A stretch of DNA of 64,000 bases from Streptomyces sp. TRM68416 (GCF_014596915.1 NZ_JACVWU010000003.1:62001-126000), one strand, 5' to 3'; shown: positions 41,170 through 50,775, counted from the stretch's first letter. Notes: generated by a model from the sequence alone, not told the origin. Program-made: numbers and translations.

Positions 41170-42906
41170 ATGCCGACTCGCTCGAAGCACCCCACGGCGC
41201 CGCAGTACGACGTGGCCATCCTGGGGTCGGGCCTGGCGGGCACCACGCTGGCCGCCTGCCTCGCCCGCAATGGCGCGAAGGTGCTCGTCCTCGACGCGGG
41301 CACCCACCCCCGTTTCGCCATTGGTGAGTCCACCATCCCGTACACCTCGATGCTGATGCGGCTGGTCAGCGAGCGGTACGACGTGCCCGAGATCAAGTGG
41401 CTCACCACCTTCGAGTCCGTCCAGTCGAAGATCTCCACCAACTGTGGTGTGAAGCGCAACTTCGGCTTCCTCTACCACCGTGAGGGCGCCCGCCAGAACC
41501 CCCTGGAGACCAACGAGTTCCCGATCCCGAAGATCACCCACACCGAGAACCACTTCTTCCGCCAGGACGTCGACGCCTGGATGCTGACCGTGGCCATCAA
41601 GTACGGCGCCGAGGTCCGCCAGCAGACGAAGATCGTCGACGCGGAGTTCGACGACGACGGCGTCACGGTCATACCGACGACCGGCGACCCGGTCCGGGTG
41701 AAGTTCGTGGTCGACGCGAGCGGCCACCGCTCCCCGCTGGCCGAGAAGTTCGGCCTGCGCGAGGAGCCCAGCCGACTGCGCCACCAGTCGCGCTCGCTGT
41801 TCACCCACATGATCAACGTGAAGCCCTACGAGGACACCGTCCCCAAGGACGCCCACAAGAACCCCAGCCCGTGGAGCCAGGGCACCCTGCACCACATGTT
41901 CGAGGGCGGCTGGATGTGGGTCATCCCCTTCGACAACCACCCGCGGGCCACCAACCCCCTGTGCAGTGTCGGCCTCAACCTCGACCCGCGCATCCACCCG
42001 ACGCCGGACTGCTCCCCCGAGGAGGAGTTCCGCAGATTCATCGCCAAGTACCCGGACATCGCCCCCCAGTTCGAGAACGCCATCGCGGTCCGTGACTGGG
42101 TGCGCACCGGGCGGCTGCAGTACTCCTCCAAGCAGACGGTCGGCTACCGCTGGTGCCTGACCTCGCACGCGGCTGGCTTCGTCGACGCGCTGTTCTCCCG
42201 CGGCCTGTCCAACACCATGGAGATCATCCACGCCCTCGGCTGGCGCCTGCTGGACGCCATCAAGGACGACGACTTCGCCGTGGAGCGGTTCGAGTACGTC
42301 CAGGAGCTGGAGCAGGGCCTCCTCGACTTCAACGACGACCTGGTCGCCAACGCCTACACCTCCACCGGCAGCTGGTTCCTCTGGAACGCCTACTTCCGCA
42401 GCTGGGTGCTCGCCACCGCGCTGGCCACCTTCGAGATCAACCGCGCCTACGCCCGCTTCCTGGAGGACCACGACCCGAAGGTCCTGGAGCGGCTGGAGCG
42501 CCAGGCGCCCGACGGGGCCGTCCCCGACTACGCGCCGGCCCGGAAGCTGCTCAAGGAGATGAGCGAGACGATCCAGGACGTCCACCACGGACGCCGGGAG
42601 CACCGCGAGGCCGCCGACCGCATCATCGAGCTGCTGGGCGAGGCCGACTTCATCCCGCCGGTGTTCGGCCTGGCCGACCCCGACAACCACTGGACCGAGG
42701 TCAACCCGCTGAAGCTGGCGCAGACCCTGCACTGGTCGCGGACCAGGGCACCCCGCGAGATCGGCGACCTGACCTGGGAAGGGCTCACGCTCTTCATGAA
42801 GAAGCGGTTCGACCGCGACGAGTTCCACCTCGCCGAGGAGTTCAAGCACATGGCCGCGGGCTGGCCGGTGATCGGGCGGGCCTTCCGGGTTCCCGAGCCC
42901 GAGTGA
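41170..42906 (+). CDS. FADH2-dependent halogenase, canonical (pair 1, member A)
   Basis: About 578 residues. FAD motif GSGLAG near residue 18, GESTIPYTS about 30 residues later, and an intact WxWxIP as WMWVIP at 248-253. It is closest to the 50776-52521 protein, sharing PFDNHPRATN, SPEEEF and the EQGLLDFNDDL segment. It belongs to the larger carrier- or free-substrate halogenase group rather than the PltA type. The ATG at 41170 has AAGGAGAGG upstream; an in-frame ATG at 41104 has no good site. It probably chlorinates the pyrrole or phenol ring at a later stage, or takes part in an oxidative coupling as reported for Mpy10/Mpy11 of marinopyrrole biosynthesis. Confidence 0.9.
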   Translation: MPTRSKHPTAPQYDVAILGSGLAGTTLAACLARNGAKVLVLDAGTHPRFAIGESTIPYTSMLMRLVSERYDVPEIKWLTTFESVQSKISTNCGVKRNFGFLYHREGARQNPLETNEFPIPKITHTENHFFRQDVDAWMLTVAIKYGAEVRQQTKIVDAEFDDDGVTVIPTTGDPVRVKFVVDASGHRSPLAEKFGLREEPSRLRHQSRSLFTHMINVKPYEDTVPKDAHKNPSPWSQGTLHHMFEGGWMWVIPFDNHPRATNPLCSVGLNLDPRIHPTPDCSPEEEFRRFIAKYPDIAPQFENAIAVRDWVRTGRLQYSSKQTVGYRWCLTSHAAGFVDALFSRGLSNTMEIIHALGWRLLDAIKDDDFAVERFEYVQELEQGLLDFNDDLVANAYTSTGSWFLWNAYFRSWVLATALATFEINRAYARFLEDHDPKVLERLERQAPDGAVPDYAPARKLLKEMSETIQDVHHGRREHREAADRIIELLGEADFIPPVFGLADPDNHWTEVNPLKLAQTLHWSRTRAPREIGDLTWEGLTLFMKKRFDRDEFHLAEEFKHMAAGWPVIGRAFRVPEPE

Positions 42907-42963
42907 CCCGCACCCGAACCGGTTCGTGAAGACCAGCAGCCCGACAAGCCAGAGGAGTTACCC

Positions 42964-44643
42964 GTGTCCGACAGCCCCGCCCTGGTCAGTGGACCGGCGC
43001 CGGTGTACGACGTGGCCATCCTGGGGTCCGGCATCGCCGGCTCCATGCTCGCCGCGGTCCTCGCCCGCAACGGCGTCAAGGTCCTGCTCCTGGACGCCTC
43101 CGCCCACCCGCGCTTCGCGATCGGCGAGTCCACCATCCCGTACACCCTGGTGTGCCTGCGCACCATCTCCGAGCGCTACGACGTGCCCGAGATCAAGACG
43201 CTGGCCACCTTCACCAACAGCACCAAGGTGCTCGGCCCCAAGTTCGGGGTGAAGAAGCACTTCAGCTTCCTGCTCCACCACGAGGGCCAGGACCAGGACC
43301 CCAAGGAAGTCAACCAGTTCGGCACCCCGGGTCTGCTGCACGAGGCGAGCCACCTGTACCGGCAGGACACCGACTCGTACATGTTCCACGTGGCCCTGAA
43401 GTACGGTGCCCACTCCCGGCAGAACTTCCGGGTCGCCGACGTCGACTTCGACGACAGCGGCGTCACCCTGAGCACCGCCGAGGGCGAGCAGTACCGCGCC
43501 CGGTACGTCGTGGACGCCAGCGGCTACCGCTCCCCCCTCGCCGAGAAGTTCAACCTGCGTGAGGACCCCTGCCGGTTCAGCCACCACTCGCGGTCCATGT
43601 GGAACCACATGACCCAGGTGCGGCCCACCGACGAGCTGTTCACCCACCGCGGCCCCGAGGACACCCCGCCCTCGCCCTGGTACCAGGGCACCGTGCACCA
43701 CATGTTCGAGCGCGGCTGGTTCTGGGTGATCGGGTTCGACAACCACGAGTGGTCCCGCAACCCGCTGTGCAGCGTCGGCCTCACGCTCGACCCGCGCAAG
43801 TACCCCAAGTCGGCCGACATGACGCCGGAGCAGGAGTTCCACCACATCGCCTCCCGCTTCCCCGACATCGCCCGTCAGTACGAGGGCGCGCGTGCGGTGC
43901 GCAACTGGGTCTCCACCGACCGGCTCCAGTACTCCTCCCGGCAGTGCGCCGGCGACCGCTGGTTCCTGCTCTCCCACGCGGCCGGCTTCATCGACCCGCT
44001 GTACTCCCGCGGCCTGTCCAACACCGCCGAGGCCATCAACAGCCTCACCTGGCGCCTGCTGGAGGCCGTCAAGGACGACAACTTCTCCCGCGAGCGCTTC
44101 GACTACGTCGACAGGATGCAGCAGGGCCTGTTCGACTACAACGACTCGCTGGTCAACGCCTCCTTCATCTCCTGGAACGACTACGACCTGTGGACGGCCG
44201 TCTACCGGATGTGGGCCTGGGGCGCCAACGCGGGCACCTACCGGCTCTCCGAGGGCCTGTTCAAGTACTTCAAGGACGGCAACGAGCAGCACTTCAAGGA
44301 CCTGGAGAAGGCCCCGCACCTCGGCCTGTACTGGCCGGACCACGAGGGCTACAAGGGCCTGTACGACCTCATGGTCGGGCAGGTGCTGGACTACGAGGCC
44401 GGCCGGACCACCGCGCGCGAGGCGGCCGACACGATCTACGAGCAGATCGAGGGCGCGAACTTCGTGCCGAAGAACTTCGGCTTCGCCGAGCGGGACCTGC
44501 GCTTCATGATCCCCGGCCCCAAGACGCTGCTGAAGACCGCGCGTTGGCTGCACACCGAGGCCGACCCGGTGGTCAAGCGGATGATGACCGGCAACGGGCG
44601 CGAGGCGATCAAGGCGAAGCTGAAGGGCAGGCGCATCTTCTGA
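42964..44643 (+). CDS. FADH2-dependent halogenase homologue, variant motif (pair 1, member B)
   Basis: A protein of 559 residues. FAD motif GSGIAG and GESTIPYT are intact, but the WxWxIP motif reads WFWVIG (252-257), with Gly in place of Pro. It is most similar to the 49071-50741 protein (CRFRHHSRSMWNHM-type segment, SVGLTLDPRKYP). GTG start at 42964 with AGAGGAG upstream, 57 nt after the canonical partner. The Trp residues are kept, so it may still halogenate, but the changed motif and constant pairing with a canonical enzyme suggest a specialised or partner role. Confidence 0.88.
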   Translation: MSDSPALVSGPAPVYDVAILGSGIAGSMLAAVLARNGVKVLLLDASAHPRFAIGESTIPYTLVCLRTISERYDVPEIKTLATFTNSTKVLGPKFGVKKHFSFLLHHEGQDQDPKEVNQFGTPGLLHEASHLYRQDTDSYMFHVALKYGAHSRQNFRVADVDFDDSGVTLSTAEGEQYRARYVVDASGYRSPLAEKFNLREDPCRFSHHSRSMWNHMTQVRPTDELFTHRGPEDTPPSPWYQGTVHHMFERGWFWVIGFDNHEWSRNPLCSVGLTLDPRKYPKSADMTPEQEFHHIASRFPDIARQYEGARAVRNWVSTDRLQYSSRQCAGDRWFLLSHAAGFIDPLYSRGLSNTAEAINSLTWRLLEAVKDDNFSRERFDYVDRMQQGLFDYNDSLVNASFISWNDYDLWTAVYRMWAWGANAGTYRLSEGLFKYFKDGNEQHFKDLEKAPHLGLYWPDHEGYKGLYDLMVGQVLDYEAGRTTAREAADTIYEQIEGANFVPKNFGFAERDLRFMIPGPKTLLKTARWLHTEADPVVKRMMTGNGREAIKAKLKGRRIF

Positions 44644-44995
44644 TGGCGCGCATGTCGCTCGGCCGGACGGACGCCGTCGCAGCCGGCGCGACATCCGCCC
44701 GCCCCGCTCCGGCCGGTCGCCCGTGCCGGCCGGAGCGGGACCGCCCCAGGGGCCGCCGGCGGCCGAGGCGCACCGTCGCCCCGGCGCCCGCGGCCCCCTC
44801 GCCGGCTGTGCCACCAGGGTCGCGACGAAACGCTCCCGCGGCCGCCGGCCGCGGCGCGACACCCTGTTCCCCCTCGTGGACACGGCCGGGGCCGACCGGT
44901 TCCCGGCCGGCCCGGAGCCCGGCGCGGCGCAGCGTCCGGACCACGGCCTCGCATGAGGGACCGGAGCGAACCGTGAACCGAGGGGAGTTGACTCC
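44644..44995. other. Intergenic stretch with no convincing gene
   Basis: About 350 bp between the pair-1 halogenases and the degenerate homologue. A 118-codon frame starting at 44643 (TGATG overlap with the upstream stop) is almost pure Arg/Pro/Ala/Gly and looks like a composition artefact. Some GC-rich inverted repeats lie at 44700-44780. Confidence 0.4.
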
Positions 44996-46678
44996 ATGAA
45001 GATCAAACGAACCGTGCCCGCCACCGGCGACCGCACCGCTCCTCCCGCGGACCCCCGGGAGAAGTACGACGTCGCCGTGCTGGGCGCCACCATGGCGGGC
45101 GGACTGCTCGCCGCCGTCCTGGCCCGGCAGGGTGTCCGCGTGCTCGTGGTGCCGAGCGCCGAGGACCGCACCGAGCCCTCCGGCGAGACCACCGTGCCGT
45201 ACACCGCCGAGGTCTTCCTGCTGCTGGCCAAGCGCTTCGACATCCCGGAGATCGCCGCCTTCGGCCTCTTCCCGGACCTGCCCGCGGACGTCCGCCGGGA
45301 CAGCGGGATCAAGAAGAGCCTCGGCTTCCTCTACCACCGGCGGGGCCAGGCGCAGAACCCGGAGGAGAGCGTCCAGTTCAACGTCCCCGGCGAGCACGCC
45401 GAGTGGCACCTGGAGCGGCGCACCGTCGACGCCTACACCCAGCGCATCGCCCACCAGTACGGCGCCGTGGTGCTGCCGCACGGGGTGCACGTGACCGACG
45501 CGTGGACCGAGGACGACGGCGGGCGCGTCGAGACCGTCGACGGGCACGTCTGGAAGGCCCGCTACGTCGTGGACGTCAGCGGCCCCGGCTCCTTCCTGGT
45601 GGCGAGGAACGGCGGCGACGACCCCGAGCCGAGGCTCGGCCTGCGCTCCCGCGTCATCGCCACCCACATGACCGGGGTGGCCCCGTACGAGGAGGTGCGC
45701 TCCACCGCGGAGTACCCGCGCACCACCGCCTGGTCCGAGGGGACCGTCCACCATCTGTTCGACGGCGGCTGGATCCAGCTCGTCCGCTTCGACAACCACT
45801 CCGCCGGGGCCAACCCCGCCACCGGGGTCACGCTCAGCCTCGACCCCGGCCGCTGGGAGGGCCTCCCGGACGAGCCCGAGAAGGCGTTCCGGGCCGTGGT
45901 CGAGCAGTTCCCCGACCTGGACCGGCAGTTCGCCGGCGCCACGGCCGTACGGCCCTGGACCGATGTGCCGCTGTGGCAGCGGACCGCCGCCACCACCTAC
46001 GGGGACCGCTGGTTCGCGCTGGAGCGGACCGCCGTGCGCAACGACCTGTTCCTGTCCCGGGACGTCACCATGGCCGCCGAGGTGGTGCACGCGCTGGCCG
46101 GCGTGCTGGTGCCGGCGGTGCGCCGCGACGACTTCTCCACCGCGCCGTTCGCCCGCGTCGCCGCCTTCCAGGACGAGCTGAGCGCCTTCAACGACCGGTG
46201 GCTGCGGTGCGCGCGCATCGCCGCCGGGGAGTTCCGGCTCTGGAACGCCTTCTCGCGTGTCTGGCTGCTGTGGCAGATCCTCGCCGACCTCTCGCTCAAG
46301 CGGGCCCGCCTGGACTGCGAGTCCAGCGCCGGACGGGACTGGACGCCGGTGGAGCGCTTCGAGCTGGGCGGCATCTGGTTCCACGTTCCCGAGGGGCTGC
46401 GGGATACCGTCGACCGGTCCCTGCGCAGCATCGAGCGGGTCGGCAAGGGAGAGCTCTCGCCGGTCTCGGCCGCCGACGGCATCTTCGCCGAGCTGAGCCG
46501 GGAGAAGTTCATCCCGCCGCTGTACGCCTTCGGCGACCCGGACGCCCGGGTGTACCACTTCACCCTGCCCAAGCGGCTGAAGATGCTCTGGTGGGTGAAG
46601 ACCTCCGCCCCCGAGGACTTCCGCCGCCTGCTGACCCGCGACAACGTCACCTCGGTGACCTCGGCCTCGTCGCGATAG
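44996..46678 (+). CDS. Degenerate flavin-halogenase homologue (probable non-halogenating paralogue)
   Basis: A protein of 560 residues, full length and alignable along its whole length with the four large halogenases here (TTVPYTAEVFLLLAKRFDIPEI, RTVDAY, DNHSAGANP). Key motifs are lost: the FAD loop reads GATMAG instead of GxGxxG, WxWxIP is replaced by WIQLVR (259-264), and the usual S/T-HAAGFVDPLFSRG segment is ERTAVRNDLFLSRD. The frame is intact with normal codon use, so it appears to be kept under selection. It cannot be a normal halogenase. Options are a structural partner, a binding protein, or an enzyme with another activity. ATG at 44996 with GAGGGGAG upstream. Confidence 0.85.
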   Translation: MKIKRTVPATGDRTAPPADPREKYDVAVLGATMAGGLLAAVLARQGVRVLVVPSAEDRTEPSGETTVPYTAEVFLLLAKRFDIPEIAAFGLFPDLPADVRRDSGIKKSLGFLYHRRGQAQNPEESVQFNVPGEHAEWHLERRTVDAYTQRIAHQYGAVVLPHGVHVTDAWTEDDGGRVETVDGHVWKARYVVDVSGPGSFLVARNGGDDPEPRLGLRSRVIATHMTGVAPYEEVRSTAEYPRTTAWSEGTVHHLFDGGWIQLVRFDNHSAGANPATGVTLSLDPGRWEGLPDEPEKAFRAVVEQFPDLDRQFAGATAVRPWTDVPLWQRTAATTYGDRWFALERTAVRNDLFLSRDVTMAAEVVHALAGVLVPAVRRDDFSTAPFARVAAFQDELSAFNDRWLRCARIAAGEFRLWNAFSRVWLLWQILADLSLKRARLDCESSAGRDWTPVERFELGGIWFHVPEGLRDTVDRSLRSIERVGKGELSPVSAADGIFAELSREKFIPPLYAFGDPDARVYHFTLPKRLKMLWWVKTSAPEDFRRLLTRDNVTSVTSASSR

Positions 46679-46689
46679 GCGCACACGAC

Positions 46690-46725
46690 AGTGCCGCCGG
46701 CCCTCCGCGGAGGACCGGCGGCACT
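46690..46725. terminator. Bidirectional hairpin terminator
   Basis: AGTGCCGCCGGCCCTCC and its near-perfect complement, between the convergent 44996-46678 gene and the ABC ATPase gene. Confidence 0.8.
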
Positions 46726-46738
46726 TCGTCGGCGCGGG

Positions 46739-47482
46739 TCAGGACCCGGTGCGGACCAGGTCCGGCGCGGCGGGCCGCTCCACCAGGCGCAGGAACGCCT
46801 CGTCGAGGTCGTCGGTACCGGCGACGGTACGCAGCTCGTCGGGGGTGCTGTCGGCGATGATCGTGCCCTCGCGGACCAGCAGGACCCGGTCGCAGCGGGC
46901 CGCCTCGTCCATGACGTGGCTGGACACCAGGATCGTCACGCCCGAGGTGCGGGCCAGTTCCCGGAAGTGCTCCCACAGGCCCCGGCGCAGCACCGGGTCC
47001 TGTCCGACGGTGGGCTCGTCGAGCACCAGCATCCTGGGCTCGGCGACCAGGGCGCAGGCCAGGCCCACCCGGGAGCGCTGCCCGCCGGAGAGCGTGCGCA
47101 CGAGCTGGCCCGTGTACTTGGCCAGGTCCACCCGCTCGATCGCGGCGTCGGCGTGCGCGGCGCGCTTGCCGTACAGCGCCGCGAAGTGGCGGACGTTCTC
47201 CAGCACGCTCAGGTCCCCGTAGGTGCTGGGGGACTGGGTCACGTAGGCGACCTCACGGCGCAGGGCCGGGGTGCCCGCCGGGCGGCCGAGCACGCTCACC
47301 CGGCCGCTCACGGTCTTCTGCATGCCGACCACGCAGCGCATCAGGGTGGTCTTGCCGCTGCCGCTCGGGCCCAGCAGGCCGGTCACGGTTCCGGGCTCCA
47401 CGGCGCAGCTCACCCGGTCCAGGATGAGTTTGCCGCCGCGGTGGACCACCAGGTCCTCTATCTGTACGGCTGGTGCGGTCAT
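46739..47482 (-). CDS. ABC exporter ATP-binding subunit
   Basis: A protein of 247 residues with Walker A GPSGSGKTT (about 39-47), a Q-loop (YVTQSP), the signature LSGGQRSRVGLA, Walker B MLVLDEPTVGQDP and the H-loop SSHVMDEA. It is an ABC-2/DrrA-like drug-export ATPase working with the two permeases immediately upstream on the same strand (47520-48257 and 48280-49020). It lies at the 3' end of the long minus-strand operon, so export is tied to halogenation and starter-unit genes. The likely substrate is the cluster product. Confidence 0.93.
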   Translation of the reverse strand: MTAPAVQIEDLVVHRGGKLILDRVSCAVEPGTVTGLLGPSGSGKTTLMRCVVGMQKTVSGRVSVLGRPAGTPALRREVAYVTQSPSTYGDLSVLENVRHFAALYGKRAAHADAAIERVDLAKYTGQLVRTLSGGQRSRVGLACALVAEPRMLVLDEPTVGQDPVLRRGLWEHFRELARTSGVTILVSSHVMDEAARCDRVLLVREGTIIADSTPDELRTVAGTDDLDEAFLRLVERPAAPDLVRTGS

Positions 47483-47519
47483 TGTTCCTCCAGTTGCCAG
47501 GGGCGGGAGCGGGGGCGGG

Positions 47520-48257
47520 TCACGCCGTACGGCGCTTGATGACGGCCGCCGCGCCGACGAGCGAGAGAGCGGTCAGGACGGACATGGCGGTCAGCTCGGT
47601 CACCAGCTCCATGCCGCCGTAGGAGTGCTCGCGGGCGGCGGTCATGGCGCGGGTGATGGGGGAGAACGGCATCCAGCGCTCCAGGCTCTGGAGCCAGTCG
47701 GACATCTTGGCGACCGGCCAGAACACCCCGCAGATGATCAGCTGCGGAACCATGAACCCGGGGACGAGCTGGGACGCCTGGCTCTCGGTCTGGCAGATGG
47801 CGCTGCACACCAGACCGAGAGCGGTGCCGAAGAGGGCGCAGAGCAGGGTGACCACACCCAGCAGCCACCACGGGCTCTCGGTCTGGACGCCGCCCAGCGA
47901 GTAGCCGAGGCCCACGGTGAACACGGCCTGGAACATGCAGATCACCAGGGAGGCCGCGAGATAGCCGCCGACCAGTTCCCGCCGTCCCGCCGGGGTGGCG
48001 AGGACGGCTTCCAGGGTGCCGCGGTTGCGCTCGCGCACGACCAGCGTGCTGGCGACCATGTACATGGACATTGCGGGGAAGACCCCGATCATCATCGCCC
48101 CGGTCGGGCTGAACGCCTCGCCGGAGTCGAAGAGGTAGCGCACGAAGACGACCAGGACACCCGGGACGACGGCGACGAAGGTACGGCTGCGGGTGTCCCG
48201 GAACACCTCGCGGAGCACGCGCAGCGCGATGGCTCGCGTGGCCGGTAGGGAGAACAC
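47520..48257 (-). CDS. ABC-2 type permease subunit 1
   Basis: A protein of 245 residues with six hydrophobic segments and the ABC-2 permease signature (VVRERNRGTLEAVLATP). It ends in a last transmembrane helix followed by KRRTA. It forms a half-transporter, presumably as a heterodimer with the neighbouring 246-residue permease, and pairs with the ATPase 37 nt downstream. Start ATG at 48257 with a clear purine-rich site upstream. Confidence 0.9.
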   Translation of the reverse strand: MFSLPATRAIALRVLREVFRDTRSRTFVAVVPGVLVVFVRYLFDSGEAFSPTGAMMIGVFPAMSMYMVASTLVVRERNRGTLEAVLATPAGRRELVGGYLAASLVICMFQAVFTVGLGYSLGGVQTESPWWLLGVVTLLCALFGTALGLVCSAICQTESQASQLVPGFMVPQLIICGVFWPVAKMSDWLQSLERWMPFSPITRAMTAAREHSYGGMELVTELTAMSVLTALSLVGAAAVIKRRTA

Positions 48258-48279
48258 GTCTTCCTCCTAGGGAGTACGG

Positions 48280-49020
48280 CTATGCGGTGCGGCGCCGGAA
48301 CAGCGTGCCGATGCACGCGGCGCCGAGCGCGAGCACGAGGGCCACCGTCACGCTGGTGTTGAGCACCAGTTCGGAGGTGACGGACGAGTGGTGCTGCAGT
48401 TCCTCGATCGCGCTGATGGCGTACCGCCACGGCGCGACGGTGGCGATGACCTGCATCCAGCCCTCCATGTCCTCGTAGGGACGGAAGAGACCGGAGACCA
48501 TGAGGTGCGGCAGCGCGACCGCGGGCAGCACCTTGGTCAGCTGCAGTTCGTCGTGGGCGAGGTTCACCACGAACAGGCCCAGTACGACGCCGAGGGCGCA
48601 GCTGAGCATGTCCATCAGGGCCACCGCCCACCAGCCGGCGGCGCTCTCCAGGCCGAGCAGGCCGTAGCTCAGCCACACCGTGATCGCGGTCTGTCCCAGT
48701 GCCGGGACGCTGAAGGCGAACACATAGCCGAGCAACAGGTCGACCCGCGTGACGGGGGCCGACAGCAGCAGTTCGAGCGAGCCCTTGTAGCGCTCCCGCT
48801 GCACCGCGAAGGCGGCGAAGAGGAATGCGGGTGCCGTCGGGAAGAGCCCCAGCACCAGCAGTCCGATCCGGTTGAAGGATTCGGGGTGGTCGGCCATCAG
48901 ACCGGCGACGAGCACCATGACGAAGGCCGGGGAGAAGAGGAACAGGAACAACGTGCGGTAATCACGCCTGAGTTCCCGCAGAATCCTGTCGGTGATGTGC
49001 AGACAGTTGCGTGTGATCAC
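48280..49020 (-). CDS. ABC-2 type permease subunit 2
   Basis: About 246 residues with six predicted transmembrane helices and the ABC-2 signature (VQRERYKGSLELLLSAPVTR). The C-terminus FRRRTA mirrors the partner permease. I place the start at the GTG at 49020, with GAAAGG nine nt upstream; this gives nearly the same length as the partner (245 residues). The frame is open further upstream without an ATG. It lies 50 nt after a halogenase gene and 22 nt before the other permease. Confidence 0.85.
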   Translation of the reverse strand: MITRNCLHITDRILRELRRDYRTLFLFLFSPAFVMVLVAGLMADHPESFNRIGLLVLGLFPTAPAFLFAAFAVQRERYKGSLELLLSAPVTRVDLLLGYVFAFSVPALGQTAITVWLSYGLLGLESAAGWWAVALMDMLSCALGVVLGLFVVNLAHDELQLTKVLPAVALPHLMVSGLFRPYEDMEGWMQVIATVAPWRYAISAIEELQHHSSVTSELVLNTSVTVALVLALGAACIGTLFRRRTA

Positions 49021-49070
49021 GGCCGAAGGCCTTTCGAATACAGGGACGTTGACGTCGGGGCGCCGCGCGC

Positions 49071-50741
49071 TCAGAGGATGCGTCGGCCCCGGACCAGCTC
49101 TCGGCTGCTCTCCCGGAGGAATCCGAGCATCAGCCGGCGCACGTCGTCGGGTGCCTGTGTCGCGGCCCACCACATGGTCTTGGTGATCCGGCCCATCGTC
49201 GGGTTGATGAACCGCAGCTCGCGCTCCGTCCAGCCCCAGTGGCGCGGCACGAAGGCCGACTCCTGGATGCGTTCGTAGAGTTCGTCCGCGGCGTCGGGGC
49301 CGCTGATACGGCCCTCGGCGTAGTCGTCGCACCGGTCGACCATGGCGTTGAAGAGCTCGCTGTAGCCCTCGTGGTCGGACCAGTGCAGGCCCGGGTTCTC
49401 CACGCTCTCCAGCTCCAGCAGGTGCGACTCCTTGCCGTCCTTGCGCCAGCGCCGGAACGCCTCCAGGGCGCGGAACGTCCCCGCGTTCGACCCCCAGGCC
49501 CAGATCCGGAAGACCGCCGACCACAGCTCGTGGTGGGAGAAGGACTGGTAGGCCGCGTTCACCAGCTTGTCGTTGCCGTCGAACAGGGCCTGCTGCCTGC
49601 GGTCCACCCCGGCGAACCGGTCGGCGGAGAAGTCGTCGTCCCCGACCGCGCGCAGGATCCGCCAGGCGAGCACGTTCACCGCCTCGCAGGTGTTGTGCAG
49701 CCCGCGCGAGAACAGCGGGTCGATGAACGCCGCCGCGTGCGCGAGCAGCACCCACCGGTCGCCCACCGTGCGGGAGGAGGAGTACTGGAGCCGGTCGGTG
49801 GCCACCCACTCCCGCATGGGCTTGATGCCCTCGAACTGCCGGGCGATGTCGGGGTACCGGTTCACGTGGTACCAGAAGTCCTCCTCCACGCTCCGGTCCG
49901 CCGGCCGGGGGTACTTGCGCGGGTCGAGCGTGAGGCCGACGCTGCACAGCGGGTTGCGTGAACTGCGGTGGTTGTCGAAGGCGATCAGCCAGAACCAGCC
50001 GCGGTCGATGAGGTGGTGGACCGTGCCGTCGTACCAGGGCACCGGCGGGCTGTCCTCGCGCGGACGGCGGAAGACGTCGTCGGTCTTCGGTGTGTCGAGC
50101 ATGTGGTTCCACATGGAGCGGGAGTGGTGCCGGAACCGGCACGGGTCCTCCCGCAGGCCGAACTTCTTGGCCAGCGGCGACTGGTAGCCGCTGGCGTCGA
50201 CGACGTACCGGGCGCGGAACTGCTCGCCCGTCGCCGAGCTGCTCAGGGTGACCCCCGAGCCGTCGAAGTCGACGTCGTCGGCGAAGAAGCCGGTCCGGGT
50301 CTCGCAGCCGTAGCCGACCGCCACGTGGTACAGGTACGCGTCGGTGTCCTGGCGCAGCATGTGGGCGGCCGGATGCAGCAGCAGCTTCGGGAAGTTGAAC
50401 ATCGTCAGCTGGCGCGGATCCTGCGGCTTGCCCTCCTGGTGCGTGAGGAAACCGAAGTGGATCTTCTGCCCGTGGGACGCCGAGATGACCTTCTGGCAGC
50501 CGGTGAACGTGGAGACCGCCATGAGCTCGGGCACGTCGTAGCGCAGGGCCATCGTGCGCAGCGTCACGAGCATGTTGGGAATCGTCGACTCGCCGATCGC
50601 GAACTTGGGGTGCGACTTGGCGTCGAGCAGCAGGACCTTCGCCCCGTTGCGCGCCAGGATCGCCCCGAGCATCGAGCCGGCGAAGCCGGACCCGAGGATG
50701 GCGACGTCGTACAGTTGCTTCTCGTTCGGTGTGCGTGTCAT
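49071..50741 (-). CDS. FADH2-dependent halogenase homologue, variant motif (pair 2, member B)
   Basis: About 556 residues. FAD loop GSGFAG and GESTIPNM are intact; the WxWxIP motif reads WFWLIA (249-254), with Ala in place of Pro. It shares long segments with the 42964-44643 protein (CRF-x-HHSRSMWNHM, NPLCSVGLTLDPRKYP, RIWAWG-x-NAGT, WSDHEGY). I chose the ATG at 50741, with AAGGGGG eight nt upstream. It follows the canonical 50776-52521 halogenase by 34 nt, repeating the A-then-B order of pair 1. Regiospecific chlorination of a late intermediate or action together with its partner is likely. Confidence 0.88.
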   Translation of the reverse strand: MTRTPNEKQLYDVAILGSGFAGSMLGAILARNGAKVLLLDAKSHPKFAIGESTIPNMLVTLRTMALRYDVPELMAVSTFTGCQKVISASHGQKIHFGFLTHQEGKPQDPRQLTMFNFPKLLLHPAAHMLRQDTDAYLYHVAVGYGCETRTGFFADDVDFDGSGVTLSSSATGEQFRARYVVDASGYQSPLAKKFGLREDPCRFRHHSRSMWNHMLDTPKTDDVFRRPREDSPPVPWYDGTVHHLIDRGWFWLIAFDNHRSSRNPLCSVGLTLDPRKYPRPADRSVEEDFWYHVNRYPDIARQFEGIKPMREWVATDRLQYSSSRTVGDRWVLLAHAAAFIDPLFSRGLHNTCEAVNVLAWRILRAVGDDDFSADRFAGVDRRQQALFDGNDKLVNAAYQSFSHHELWSAVFRIWAWGSNAGTFRALEAFRRWRKDGKESHLLELESVENPGLHWSDHEGYSELFNAMVDRCDDYAEGRISGPDAADELYERIQESAFVPRHWGWTERELRFINPTMGRITKTMWWAATQAPDDVRRLMLGFLRESSRELVRGRRIL

Positions 50742-50775
50742 CGCACACACCCCCTTGCCGGGCCGGGGCGGCCCG

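Noticed and set aside
44643..44999. 118-codon frame coupled by TGATG to the halogenase stop
   Set aside because: Low-complexity Arg/Pro/Ala/Gly product; the overlap can be chance in GC-rich DNA.
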